Shown here: in pieces, positions 29,853-37,677 of the stretch | Layout: each line of letters opens with the position of its first letter | How positions within the stretch are numbered: the first letter of the stretch is position 1 | Source: Clostridiales bacterium | GTDB taxonomy: Bacteria; Bacillota; Clostridia; Oscillospirales; Oscillospiraceae | NCBI GenBank assembly: GCA_004557075.1 | Contig: SFEX01000004.1 | Location: 1-64,000, forward strand | Length of the DNA: 64,000 nt | Direction of reading: 5' to 3' | The notes under the pieces: generated by a model | Database searches by the model: none | What the model was told of the DNA's origin: nothing | Seen by the model: only the letters and a program-made list of their open reading frames with translations | Translations under genes and position numbers: made by a program

Positions 29853-30698
29853 ATGAAAAAAATAACTGCACTCATACTTGCCCTCGTCATGGTGTTCGCA
29901 CTGTGCGCCTGCGGCAACAGCGGAGACAACAATGATGATGCCGCCGACAACGGCGTAAAGCTCAAGATACTCGATTCCGAGTATGTCACCGAGGACTACG
30001 CTTTCGCAATTGCAAAAGACAATGACGCTCTGCTTGAGAAAGTCAACGCCGCTATGCAGGAGTTGACCGACGATGGTACCATCAAGCAGGTAGTTGATTA
30101 CTTCATCTCCGGCACCGGCTCTCTTCCCGAGTTCCAGCAGAATGTTGCAGCCGACGCTGAAGAGTTCGTCGTTGCGACGAATGCTACCTTCCCTCCGTAC
30201 ATCTATGTTGACGGCGATGACTTCGCAGGCATCGACTATGTTATCGCCGGCCTCATTGCCGATAAGCTCGGCATGAAGCTTACCGTAAACGACATGGAAT
30301 TTGATGCGATCATCCCCGCAGTTCAGTCCGGCAAGGCTGATATGGGCATGGGCGGCGTGAGCATCACCGATGAGCGTAAGCAGAGCATCAACTTCACTAT
30401 GTCCTATGCTACCGGCATTCAGGTCATGATAGTTCCCGAGGACTCCGACGTTACCAGTGCTGACGACATCCTTGCAAAGATCGAAAACGGCGAGGACTTC
30501 CAGATCGGCGCTCAGAGCGCAACCACCGGCTACATCTACGCATCCGATACCGTTGAAAACGGCGGCTTCGGCGAGGATCACGTTCAGGCATTCCCCAAGG
30601 GTGCTGACGCTATCGCGGCTCTGACCAGCGGCAAGATCGACTGCGTTATCATCGACAATGAGCCTGCAAAGGCATTCGTTGAGGCTAACAACGGCTGA
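29853..30698 (+). CDS. Amino-acid ABC transporter binding protein with permuted domain order
   Basis: This 281-residue lipoprotein (lipid cysteine at residue 20) belongs to the SBP_bac_3 family, but its parts are in an unusual order. Residues 35-85 (LKILDSEYVTEDYAFAIAKDN through DDGTIKQVVDYFI) are what normally forms the C-terminal end of these proteins. Residues 104-281 start with the normal N-terminal strand VVATNATFPPY and run to IIDNEPAKAFVEANNG, where the usual protein would continue with LKILD. The carboxylate-binding Arg (about 175, in DERKQ) is kept. N and C termini of this fold both lie in lobe 1, so a circular permutation could fold. It is followed by a hairpin, a permease and an ATPase. 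Ligand: probably a polar or basic amino acid. Confidence 0.88.
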   Translation: MKKITALILALVMVFALCACGNSGDNNDDAADNGVKLKILDSEYVTEDYAFAIAKDNDALLEKVNAAMQELTDDGTIKQVVDYFISGTGSLPEFQQNVAADAEEFVVATNATFPPYIYVDGDDFAGIDYVIAGLIADKLGMKLTVNDMEFDAIIPAVQSGKADMGMGGVSITDERKQSINFTMSYATGIQVMIVPEDSDVTSADDILAKIENGEDFQIGAQSATTGYIYASDTVENGGFGEDHVQAFPKGADAIAALTSGKIDCVIIDNEPAKAFVEANNG

Positions 30699-30740
30699 TA
30701 GAGTACAAGCTTACTGATAGAATACAAGCTTAGAAAAAGT

Positions 30741-30771
30741 GAGGCTCCGTGCTTTCATGGAGCCTCCTTTT
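30741..30771 (+). terminator. Internal (leaky) terminator between binding-protein and permease genes
   Basis: GAGGCTCC/GGAGCCTC stem with a 10-base loop followed by CTTTT. It would let the binding protein be made in excess over the membrane subunits. A short tandem repeat (TGATAGARTACAAGCTTA, twice) lies between the stop codon and the hairpin. Confidence 0.75.
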
Positions 30772-30801
30772 CAGCGTCTTAGATAAGAGGGAGGAATCCT
30801 A

Positions 30802-31530
30802 TTGGAACAGTGGATCTCTAATCTGAAAGATCAGTTCATACTTTGCTTCATTGAAAAAGACCGATGGAAGCTGCTCGTTGACGGCATTGGCAACACGCTG
30901 AAGATAACGCTTGTCGCCTGTCTAATAGGTATCTGCATCGGCGTTGTAATAGCAATTGTACGCTCTACATGGGATAAGAATCATGAGACGATGCGCAAGG
31001 GACTCGGAAAGAGCCTGCTGGCTATCGCAAACGGCATATGCAAGGTGTATCTTACCGTTATTCGCGGCACGCCTGTCGTTGTGCAGCTCATGATTATATA
31101 CTACATAATATTTGCCTCATCGAGAAACGGCCTGATGATAGCAATGCTTGCCTTCGGCATAAACTCCGGCGCGTATGTGGCGGAGATAGTCCGAGGCGGC
31201 ATCATGTCAATAGACGCGGGACAGTTCGAGGCGGGACGCTCGCTGGGCTTTAACTATGTCCAGACCATGCGCTATGTCATAATCCCGCAGGTGTTCAAAA
31301 ACGTGCTTCCCACGCTGGCAAACGAGTTTATCGTCCTGCTCAAGGAGACCTCCGTTTCCGGCTACGTTGCCATACGCGACCTGACCAAGGCCGGCGATAT
31401 AATCCGCGGCGCGACATATTCTCCGTTCATGCCGCTGATAGGCGTTGCCATTGTGTACCTGACGCTCGTCATGTTCTTCACATGGCTTGTAGGCAAGCTT
31501 GAAAGGAGGCTGCGCGACAGTGACCACTGA
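30802..31530 (+). CDS. Polar amino-acid ABC transporter permease (HisM/GlnP type)
   Basis: The 242-residue membrane protein starts with TTG behind GAGGGAGGA. It has the family features GIGNTLKITLVACLIGICIG, YLTVIRGTPVVVQLMIIYY (the RGTPxxVQ motif), SGAYVAEIVRGGI and the EAA loop EAGRSLGFNYVQTMRYVIIP. It forms the membrane channel, probably as a homodimer, for the binding protein upstream. The ATPase start overlaps its end by 11 bases. Confidence 0.94.
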   Translation: MEQWISNLKDQFILCFIEKDRWKLLVDGIGNTLKITLVACLIGICIGVVIAIVRSTWDKNHETMRKGLGKSLLAIANGICKVYLTVIRGTPVVVQLMIIYYIIFASSRNGLMIAMLAFGINSGAYVAEIVRGGIMSIDAGQFEAGRSLGFNYVQTMRYVIIPQVFKNVLPTLANEFIVLLKETSVSGYVAIRDLTKAGDIIRGATYSPFMPLIGVAIVYLTLVMFFTWLVGKLERRLRDSDH

Positions 31531-32263
31531 TGTTCTTATCAAGGTAGAAAATCTGCAAAAATACTTCAAGGGCGATGAGATAAAAGCTCTTGACGGCGTG
31601 AGCACCGATATACACAAGGGCGAGGTCGTTGTTGTTATCGGTCCCTCCGGCTCGGGAAAATCCACCTTCCTGCGCTGCCTTAACCTGCTTGAGGTGCCCA
31701 CGGGCGGCACTATAACGCTTGAGGGCGTGGATATAACAGACCCCGGCTGCAACATAAACCTGCACCGTCAGAAGATGGGTATGGTGTTCCAGCACTTCAA
31801 TCTGTTCCCGCACATGACTCTGCTCAAGAACATGACTATCGCGCCCATGAAGCTGTTGGGCAAGTCAAAGGAGGAAGCGGAGAAGAAAGCGCGCGAGCTT
31901 CTCAAGCGCGTCGGCCTTGCCGACCGCGCCGACGCTTACCCGAACCAGCTCTCCGGCGGCCAGAAGCAGCGCGTGGCTATAGTCAGGGCGCTGTGCATGG
32001 AGCCTGACGTAATGCTTTTTGACGAGCCTACCTCCGCGCTTGACCCGGAGATGGTTGGCGAGGTTCTGGACGTCATGAAAGAGCTTGCGCACGAGGGTAT
32101 GACGATGGTAGTTGTCACGCACGAGATGGGCTTTGCCCGCGAGGTCGGCAACCGTGTGCTGTTCATGGCCGACGGCAAGCTCGTTGAGGAGGGCACGCCC
32201 GAGGAGATGTTCGAGCATCCCAAGAGCGAGCGCCTTCAGGACTTCCTTGCGAAGGTACTTTGA
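31520..32263 (+). CDS. Polar amino-acid ABC transporter ATPase (GlnQ type)
   Basis: Start GTG 31520 is preceded by AAAGGAGG; the TTG at 31499 that opens the frame precedes that site. The 247-residue ATPase has Walker A GPSGSGKST, RCLNLLE, MVFQHFNLFPHMT, signature LSGGQKQRVAIVRAL, Walker B MLFDEPTSALDPE and the switch His VTHEMGFA. These match GlnQ/HisP. It overlaps the permease gene and is the last of the operon; an interspersed repeat follows 13 bases later. Confidence 0.95.
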   Translation: MTTDVLIKVENLQKYFKGDEIKALDGVSTDIHKGEVVVVIGPSGSGKSTFLRCLNLLEVPTGGTITLEGVDITDPGCNINLHRQKMGMVFQHFNLFPHMTLLKNMTIAPMKLLGKSKEEAEKKARELLKRVGLADRADAYPNQLSGGQKQRVAIVRALCMEPDVMLFDEPTSALDPEMVGEVLDVMKELAHEGMTMVVVTHEMGFAREVGNRVLFMADGKLVEEGTPEEMFEHPKSERLQDFLAKVL

Positions 32264-32275
32264 TTTTAAAACGCC

Positions 32276-32440
32276 CTGCCGCAGAGCTGTTCGGATTAAG
32301 GCCTCGGATTGCCGGTACTTCCTCAGCACGACCGTAGAGCCTGGACATTTTCGTAATACTTACATTGTCAATAATCGGGCTGACGCGATAACGACTATTT
32401 GAAGCCCAAATCCGAATTGCCCCTGCGTCAGCAGCGGCAG
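32276..32440. repeat. MITE-like interspersed element, full copy
   Basis: The left arm (CTGCCGCAGAGCTGTTCGGA, ATTAAGGC) and the right arm (AATCGGGCTGACGCGATAAC, GAATTGCCCCTGCGTCAGC) are imperfect inverted repeats and match the arms at 17395-17564 and 45491-45890. It has no open reading frame of note. It fills the gap between the transporter operon and the next gene. Confidence 0.65.
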
Positions 32441-32528
32441 TAGTTTTTACAAATTAGTACTTTTAATTTGCGTGAAGATGTGCTATAATGCCCACGTTTA
32501 TTGCGCATGGGGCGCAGGAGGCACATAT

Positions 32529-33170
32529 ATGAAAAAGAAACTGCTTTTGATCCTGCTTGTATTTTGTATGACTTTTTGCTTCGGCATATCTGCCTATGCC
32601 GAGCTTGGCATAAAGCCCGTAGCCGATCCGTGGGATGACCCGAACAATCTGACTGCCGACGGCGGCACATACTACGCATACAACGAAGCGGGATATATAG
32701 TGGCATGGGAGACTCCGGAGTGCAAAACCGACGGAAAATACATGCTGATCGATAACGAAACCAAGTTGACGGTCGAGTACCGCGTGAGCTATATGGAGGA
32801 TGTCCCATGGGGGCACATAAGCATTGAGCTTGAGAATGCCGAATCGGACGGCGATAAGATGTTCAAGGGCTGGGTGCTGATGTCGGATTTGTTGGATAAG
32901 GACGGAAATCCTGCGGCGGTTCTTCCACCGGAGATTCCCGAGCACCCGATGATAGCCGATCCCATACGCACCGATGAGCCGGTGGAGACGCAGAACCCGA
33001 GTGAGACCCCGGAGCCGACGACTCCCGTCCCTCCCAAGCAGGCGATAAATATAAGCAATACTTATAATAATGCCATCGTGTATACCTCGGTCGTGATCGC
33101 GGTCATCGCGATCGCCTTTGCAATCGTAGTCCTTGTTAAGCACAAGGCGCTAAACAAAAAAGGCGAATAA
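32529..33170 (+). CDS. Secreted/membrane-anchored protein of unknown function with a proline-rich stalk
   Basis: The 213-residue protein starts at ATG 32529 behind GGAGGC. It has a signal peptide ending AYA, then an extracellular domain of about 110 residues that resembles a bacterial SH3-like module (aromatic and glycine turns, GKYMLIDNETKLTVEYRV, KGWVLMSDL). A Pro/Thr/Glu stalk (about 135-170) follows, and a C-terminal transmembrane helix (about 180-203) with a basic tail. Topology: the domain is displayed outside on a stalk. A TATAAT at about 32485 is a possible -10. No operon partner. Confidence 0.65.
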   Translation: MKKKLLLILLVFCMTFCFGISAYAELGIKPVADPWDDPNNLTADGGTYYAYNEAGYIVAWETPECKTDGKYMLIDNETKLTVEYRVSYMEDVPWGHISIELENAESDGDKMFKGWVLMSDLLDKDGNPAAVLPPEIPEHPMIADPIRTDEPVETQNPSETPEPTTPVPPKQAINISNTYNNAIVYTSVVIAVIAIAFAIVVLVKHKALNKKGE

Positions 33171-33212
33171 ACCCCACGCAAGCCGTACATAATTAATACA
33201 GACATAAAAACC

Positions 33213-33239
33213 TTAGCACTTTAAGACTTAGAGTGCTAA
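33213..33239. promoter_or_regulatory. CIRCE-like operator upstream of hsp20
   Basis: TTAGCACTT-N9-GAGTGCTAA matches the HrcA-binding CIRCE consensus TTAGCACTC-N9-GAGTGCTAA in 17 of 18 arm positions, with the exact 9-9-9 geometry. It lies about 130 bases before the small heat-shock gene. Flanking AACC/GGTT extends the palindrome. Confidence 0.75.
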
Positions 33240-33241
33240 GG

Positions 33242-33295
33242 TTTACAATTTGTTAATATAAAATACTATATTTATTCATAATTATATGGTATTTT
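33242..33295 (+). promoter_or_regulatory. Probable hsp20 promoter with a long AT-rich inverted repeat
   Basis: TTTACA (33242-33247), 16-base spacer, TACTAT (33264-33269), directly beside the CIRCE-like site. The start region contains a 12-bp inverted repeat (33260-33271 with 33284-33295, one mismatch, 12-base loop) that would fold in the mRNA leader. Confidence 0.5.
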
Positions 33296-33371
33296 ATATA
33301 CAACAAGAAACAAAAGTCATAAATCGAGAAACGATTTTAGACTTGTTCCAAAAAATTAGGAGGTATTAATT

Positions 33372-33806
33372 ATGTTTGAACTTACACCGTTTGGCTATCG
33401 CCGCGTATCTGCTTATAATCCTTTCCGTGAGCTGGAGGAGATGTCCAGAAACTTCTGGAACGATTCCGATCTGCCCGCCTTCCGTACCGACATCAAAAAG
33501 CAGGACGGAAACTATGTCCTCGAGGCAGAGCTTCCCGGCTTCAAGAAGGAAGATATCAGCATTGATATCGATAAGGACTGCCTGACCATTTCCGCGGAGC
33601 GCAAGTCCGAGGAAAACGAGGAGTCTAAGGATGGCAACGGCTTCATCCGCAGAGAGCGCTATTACGGCTCCTACAGCCGCAGCTTCAATGTTAAGGGCAT
33701 TGACACCGACGCCATCAGCGCATCCTATAACGACGGCGTTCTGACCCTGACCATGCCGGAGAAAGCTCCTGAGGTTCCCGCAGCGCGCAGACTCGAGATC
33801 CAGTAA
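33372..33806 (+). CDS. Hsp20/alpha-crystallin small heat-shock protein
   Basis: The 144-residue holdase chaperone has the N-terminal NPFRELEEM segment, the alpha-crystallin domain (about 38-135) with YVLEAELPGFKKEDISID, ERYYGSYSRSF and the conserved DGVLTLTMPEK. A short C-terminal tail carries an RRLEIQ-type motif in place of the IxI anchor. It prevents aggregation of unfolding proteins. The CIRCE-like operator upstream suggests HrcA control. Ribosome binding site: TTAGGAGGT. Confidence 0.95.
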   Translation: MFELTPFGYRRVSAYNPFRELEEMSRNFWNDSDLPAFRTDIKKQDGNYVLEAELPGFKKEDISIDIDKDCLTISAERKSEENEESKDGNGFIRRERYYGSYSRSFNVKGIDTDAISASYNDGVLTLTMPEKAPEVPAARRLEIQ

Positions 33807-33880
33807 ATCCCCAAATATAGGGCTTATGCCCTATGGTGCTAATATATCTTTCATCTTCTCTCTTCTTTTAACTCCCTATA

Positions 33881-33919
33881 CAAACAACGCAGCAGGTTTT
33901 CGCCTGCTGCGTTGTTTGT
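33881..33919. terminator. Bidirectional terminator
   Basis: CAAACAACGCAGCAGG/CCTGCTGCGTTGTTTG (with the central TTTTCG loop) between converging genes. A second small hairpin, ATAGGGC/GCCCTAT, lies at 33819-33836. Confidence 0.92.
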
Positions 33920-33922
33920 TTA

Positions 33923-36202
33923 CTATTCAAAAATATCCGCTGACATGGGTTCTATAATGTCCGTTTCCTCACCGCTCAAAAGTGATTTTCGCTTTCTCGG
34001 CAAGTTATAAACGACATTGGAGCGATTGACGACGCATATGACGCTCTTGCCTTCATATTCACGCTCAATAACGATGACATCGGGATTCGGAGCGGTAACC
34101 CTCATGCTGCCCATGAGCAGGGCAGGATGTGATCTGCGCAGCTCTCCGAGTTTGACATAGAAATTATGTAAACCAACTCCCGACGGCTCAAATGGTGCTC
34201 TGTTAAACGGATCGCGCGCCCCGTCAAGGCATTCCTCATCGCCGTAGTACAGGCATGGAACGCCGGGAACGCAGTATTGTATAGCCGCGCAGAGCTTTTG
34301 CAGCGCCGTGGCTGCGTTGTTTTGCGCTTCGTCCGGGCGAAGCTTTGACTGGCCGGCTCTGTCAAGAGCGTTTACATCGTAGTCAAATGCAAGGGCGGTG
34401 TGCAGACGCTCGACGTCGTGCGAGCCGAGAAGATTCATAAGGCAAACGTACATAGGCGCAGGGTAATTGTGCTGCTGCGACATAAGGAAATCCCTCAGCT
34501 CAAATGCGCTGCTTTTGCTCTTCGCAAATGCTATTACCGCGTTGCGGAAGGGATAGTTCATAACGCTGTCGAGCGAATAGCCCAGCGCATAATTGCGCTT
34601 TTTGCCGTAGCTTATTTTGCTCACGGCATCCTCCCACACCTCGCCGATAATAACGCTGTCTGGCGATTCAGCCTTGGCGGAGTCGCGTATCATGCTCAGC
34701 ACCTCATCGGGCAGCTCGTCGGCAACGTCTATGCGCCAGCCGGAGGCACCGAGCCTAAGCCAGCTTTTTATAACGCTATCGTCGCCGCTGATAACGTACT
34801 CCTGCCACGTCGGATCGCTCTCGTTTACCTCGGGCAAATCCCTGAAATTCCACCAGCAGCGGTAATCGTCCGGAAAGCTCCTGAAATCATACCATCCGTA
34901 ATACGACGAAGATGCGCCCTGATAAGCGCCGACGCTGTCGTAGCTGCCGAAGCGGTTAAAATATACGCTGTCGGCGCCTGTGTGGGAGAACACGCCGTCG
35001 TTAATAATGCGCATGCCCATGCTCCGCGCCTCACCACATAGGTTTACATAATCTTTATTCGCGCCCAAAATCGGATCGACTTTGCCGTAATCGGAGGTGT
35101 CGTATCGGTGGTTTGACCGAGCCTCGACGATGGGGTTGAGGTATATAACGCCGATGCCGAGCTCCTTGAGATACGGCAGCTTTTTTATAATGCCGCGCAG
35201 AGTGCCGCCGTAAAAATCATCCGGCGCGTAATCGCGCTCAAACGCGCGCGCCTGCCACTTGACAGGCTCATTTATGCTGCCATGCAGCTCCGGGGTCTGG
35301 CCAAGGGCACGGTGATATTCGATGCCTTTTTGCGCGAGCCCGTCATCGGAAAAGCCGAAGCGGTCGGGAAAAATCTGATACATTATGCTGCGCGAAAACC
35401 AGGCCGGAGTCTCAAAGCCGCGCTTAAAAACGGTGAGGCGAAAGCCCTCAGCGGGTTCGCGACAGAGCCTTGATGTATGCCCGTCTCCGGCGGGACAGAG
35501 CCAAGCGCTATTGAGCTTAAAGCGGTATCTAAAGTCCGAGGGCGAGGGTGAGGTAAAGCTTACCGTAAAGCCGCCGTTTACAGGCTTCATTGGTATTTCC
35601 TCGGAAAAATCGTCGCCGTAAACGCAGAGAACGGCAGAGCCGACGCCGCCGAAAGCGGCAATGGAGAGCGTTATTTCAGTGCCCTCCGGAGCTGCGCCGC
35701 ATGGGAAGCGGAAGCAAGGGTCGTAAGCGTCGTGGAAAGCAAATCCAAAATTGCGAAGTGCGTCCCTGAGTACGCCCTCAAGCTTTGCTGTGCGCGGCTG
35801 TATATCGTAAAGCCAATCTCTGTCAGGCTGTGTGTTGAGTGCAGCCCCGAAATAGCTTACGACAATGGCCGTTGCGTCTTCTATACCCATGCCGCAGTCG
35901 TCCAGCAGAAGCCGCAGCAGCTCCGAGGGTATCAATCCGGCCCCGTCCTCGGGCAGAAATTGCGGAAGCTGCTCGGGCGAATAGCTGTATCTGCGGCATT
36001 TATCCCAAGCCTCCGCAAAGGTTGCGGCCGACACGAGATACGAGCGCATAAAATCATGAACATAATCGACAGGCTGCCATTTCTCGCCGTCAAAGGCCAC
36101 ATTGAAGCTGCGCGGCCGGAAGTATTCGATGCTCAGGCCGCTGTCGCTCCAATGCTCGGAGAAGCCGCCGTAGGTGTTGACTTTTCTTATCAGAGCATCC
36201 AT
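33923..36202 (-). CDS. GH13 glycosidase (neopullulanase/alpha-glycosidase type) with an extra N-terminal domain
   Basis: The 759-residue protein has a GH13 catalytic barrel from about residue 270: YQIFPDRF, GGTLRGI, the nucleophile Asp in GWRIDVADE (about 487), the acid/base Glu in IIGEVWEDA (about 517) and the stabilising Asp in GSHDVERL (about 592). A CBM34-like beta domain (about 160-265) precedes it. The first 155 residues are an additional helical region absent from ordinary neopullulanases, which I do not recognise; a stretch around 90-120 (IPSELLRLLLDDCGMGIEDA) vaguely recalls a glycogen-phosphorylase helix. Probable role: cytoplasmic breakdown or debranching of glycogen/maltodextrin. 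It overlaps glgA by 13 bases in the glg operon. Confidence 0.88.
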   Translation of the reverse strand: MDALIRKVNTYGGFSEHWSDSGLSIEYFRPRSFNVAFDGEKWQPVDYVHDFMRSYLVSAATFAEAWDKCRRYSYSPEQLPQFLPEDGAGLIPSELLRLLLDDCGMGIEDATAIVVSYFGAALNTQPDRDWLYDIQPRTAKLEGVLRDALRNFGFAFHDAYDPCFRFPCGAAPEGTEITLSIAAFGGVGSAVLCVYGDDFSEEIPMKPVNGGFTVSFTSPSPSDFRYRFKLNSAWLCPAGDGHTSRLCREPAEGFRLTVFKRGFETPAWFSRSIMYQIFPDRFGFSDDGLAQKGIEYHRALGQTPELHGSINEPVKWQARAFERDYAPDDFYGGTLRGIIKKLPYLKELGIGVIYLNPIVEARSNHRYDTSDYGKVDPILGANKDYVNLCGEARSMGMRIINDGVFSHTGADSVYFNRFGSYDSVGAYQGASSSYYGWYDFRSFPDDYRCWWNFRDLPEVNESDPTWQEYVISGDDSVIKSWLRLGASGWRIDVADELPDEVLSMIRDSAKAESPDSVIIGEVWEDAVSKISYGKKRNYALGYSLDSVMNYPFRNAVIAFAKSKSSAFELRDFLMSQQHNYPAPMYVCLMNLLGSHDVERLHTALAFDYDVNALDRAGQSKLRPDEAQNNAATALQKLCAAIQYCVPGVPCLYYGDEECLDGARDPFNRAPFEPSGVGLHNFYVKLGELRRSHPALLMGSMRVTAPNPDVIVIEREYEGKSVICVVNRSNVVYNLPRKRKSLLSGEETDIIEPMSADIFE

Positions 36203-37677
36203 AAATAAAGCCTTGCATACTCCTCGGAGGATTTATTGAAACTGAAATCGGCCTCCATAGCGTGCCGTATAAGCCCGTTCATGACATCGCTCTTGCGGTA
36301 GCAGTCCATGGCCAGCAGTATAACGTCCTTCATCTCGTGCGCGTTAAAATCTGAAAAGGAGAAGCCCGTTCCCTCACCGGTGTACTGGTTGTAGGGGATC
36401 ACCGAATCACGCAGGCCGCCGGTCTCGCGCACTATCGGCAGAGTGCCGTAGCGCATGGCGATCATCTGCGAAAGACCGCAGGGCTCAAAGCGGGAGGGCA
36501 TAAGAAGGAAATCAGCTCCGGCGTATACTCTGTGCGATAACTCTTCGTTATAACCAATGTAGGCACAAAGCCTGCCTTTCCAGCGAGCCTCGGCAGAGCG
36601 CATAAAGTCCTCAAACTCCTTATCGCCGCTGCCAAGCAGCAAAAACTGCATGTCGCTGCACTGCATCAGCTCATCTATCATGCGCTCAACAAGAGAGAAG
36701 CCCTTTTGCTCTGTCATGCGGGTCACCATTGCGAAAAGCGGTGCGTCAGCACGCTGTTCAAGTCCCATGGCTTTCTGAAGCTCGAGTTTACATAATGCCT
36801 TACCGCTCAAGCGTCCTTTGTGATATCTCGCGGGTATGAGCGGGTCGGTGTAGGGGTTAAATGTTTTGATGTCGATGCCGTTAATTATGCCGCTAAGCTC
36901 GGCGCTGCGAGCACTCAAAATGCCCTCAAGCCCCTCACCGAAATAGGCGGTTTTTATCTCCTCCGCGTAGCTCGGGCTGACGGTGTTTATGCGGTCGGCG
37001 AAAACGCAGCCGGCCTTGAGAAAGCTTGCGCAGCCGTTTAGCTCCATGAACTCCGGAGTGTAGTATTTATCCTCAACGCCAAGGAGATCCTGAACGTAGT
37101 CAAATCCGAATTTTCCTTGGTATGCAATGTTATGTATCGTCAGCAGCCAGCGCAGACGCTCCTGAGGAGCGCCCCTGTACTGAGTCTTTGCCAGCATGGG
37201 CAGCATGGCTGTGTGCCAGTCGTTGCAGTGGACGATGTCCGGCTCAAAGCCGAGGTTCGGTATAGCGTCGAGAACGGCGCGGGTGAAGAAGGCGTACTGC
37301 TCGCCCTCGGCCTGCCCGCCGCGGTAAATTTTGTCGCCGAAATAGAACTCGCTGTCAACGAGGTAAATGCACACGCCGTTAAGCTCAAGACGCTCGACGC
37401 CGCAGTACTGGGTACGCCAGCCGAGGTTTACATAAAAATCAAACATGTGCTCGACCCTGTCGGCGTATTTATCCTTTACGCAGCGGTGGTAGGGTGTGAT
37501 AACTCTTGCATCTATGCCAAGCTCGGCAAGCGATTTTGGCAGAGTTCCGACAACATCGGCAAGCCCGCCGGTCTTTGATATGGGCGCGCACTCAGCAGCC
37601 GCGAGCAGGATGCGCGGAAGCTCTGAGCGTCCCTTGTCGTTAAGTATTTTCCTGAATTCCTTCTTCATGCTCATCAT
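36190..37677 (-). CDS. glgA: Glycogen synthase (ADP-glucose)
   Basis: The 495-residue GT5 enzyme extends alpha-1,4-glucan from ADP-glucose. It has the N-terminal KTGGLADVVGTLP motif (ADP-glucose binding), HCNDWHTAMLP, LLTIHNIAYQG, and the C-terminal MPSRFEPCGLSQMIAMRYGTLP motif. The start lies inside the end of glgB (38-base overlap) behind GGAAAGGA, so it is translationally coupled. It acts with the branching enzyme upstream and the GH13 enzyme downstream. No glgC or glgD was seen in the window. Confidence 0.96.
   Translation of the reverse strand: MMSMKKEFRKILNDKGRSELPRILLAAAECAPISKTGGLADVVGTLPKSLAELGIDARVITPYHRCVKDKYADRVEHMFDFYVNLGWRTQYCGVERLELNGVCIYLVDSEFYFGDKIYRGGQAEGEQYAFFTRAVLDAIPNLGFEPDIVHCNDWHTAMLPMLAKTQYRGAPQERLRWLLTIHNIAYQGKFGFDYVQDLLGVEDKYYTPEFMELNGCASFLKAGCVFADRINTVSPSYAEEIKTAYFGEGLEGILSARSAELSGIINGIDIKTFNPYTDPLIPARYHKGRLSGKALCKLELQKAMGLEQRADAPLFAMVTRMTEQKGFSLVERMIDELMQCSDMQFLLLGSGDKEFEDFMRSAEARWKGRLCAYIGYNEELSHRVYAGADFLLMPSRFEPCGLSQMIAMRYGTLPIVRETGGLRDSVIPYNQYTGEGTGFSFSDFNAHEMKDVILLAMDCYRKSDVMNGLIRHAMEADFSFNKSSEEYARLYLWML

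Noticed and set aside
30699..30740. A lost C-terminal piece of the binding protein after its stop codon.
   Set aside because: The sequence after the stop is a short tandem repeat and hairpin; it does not encode the missing helices in any frame, which are instead present at the N terminus.
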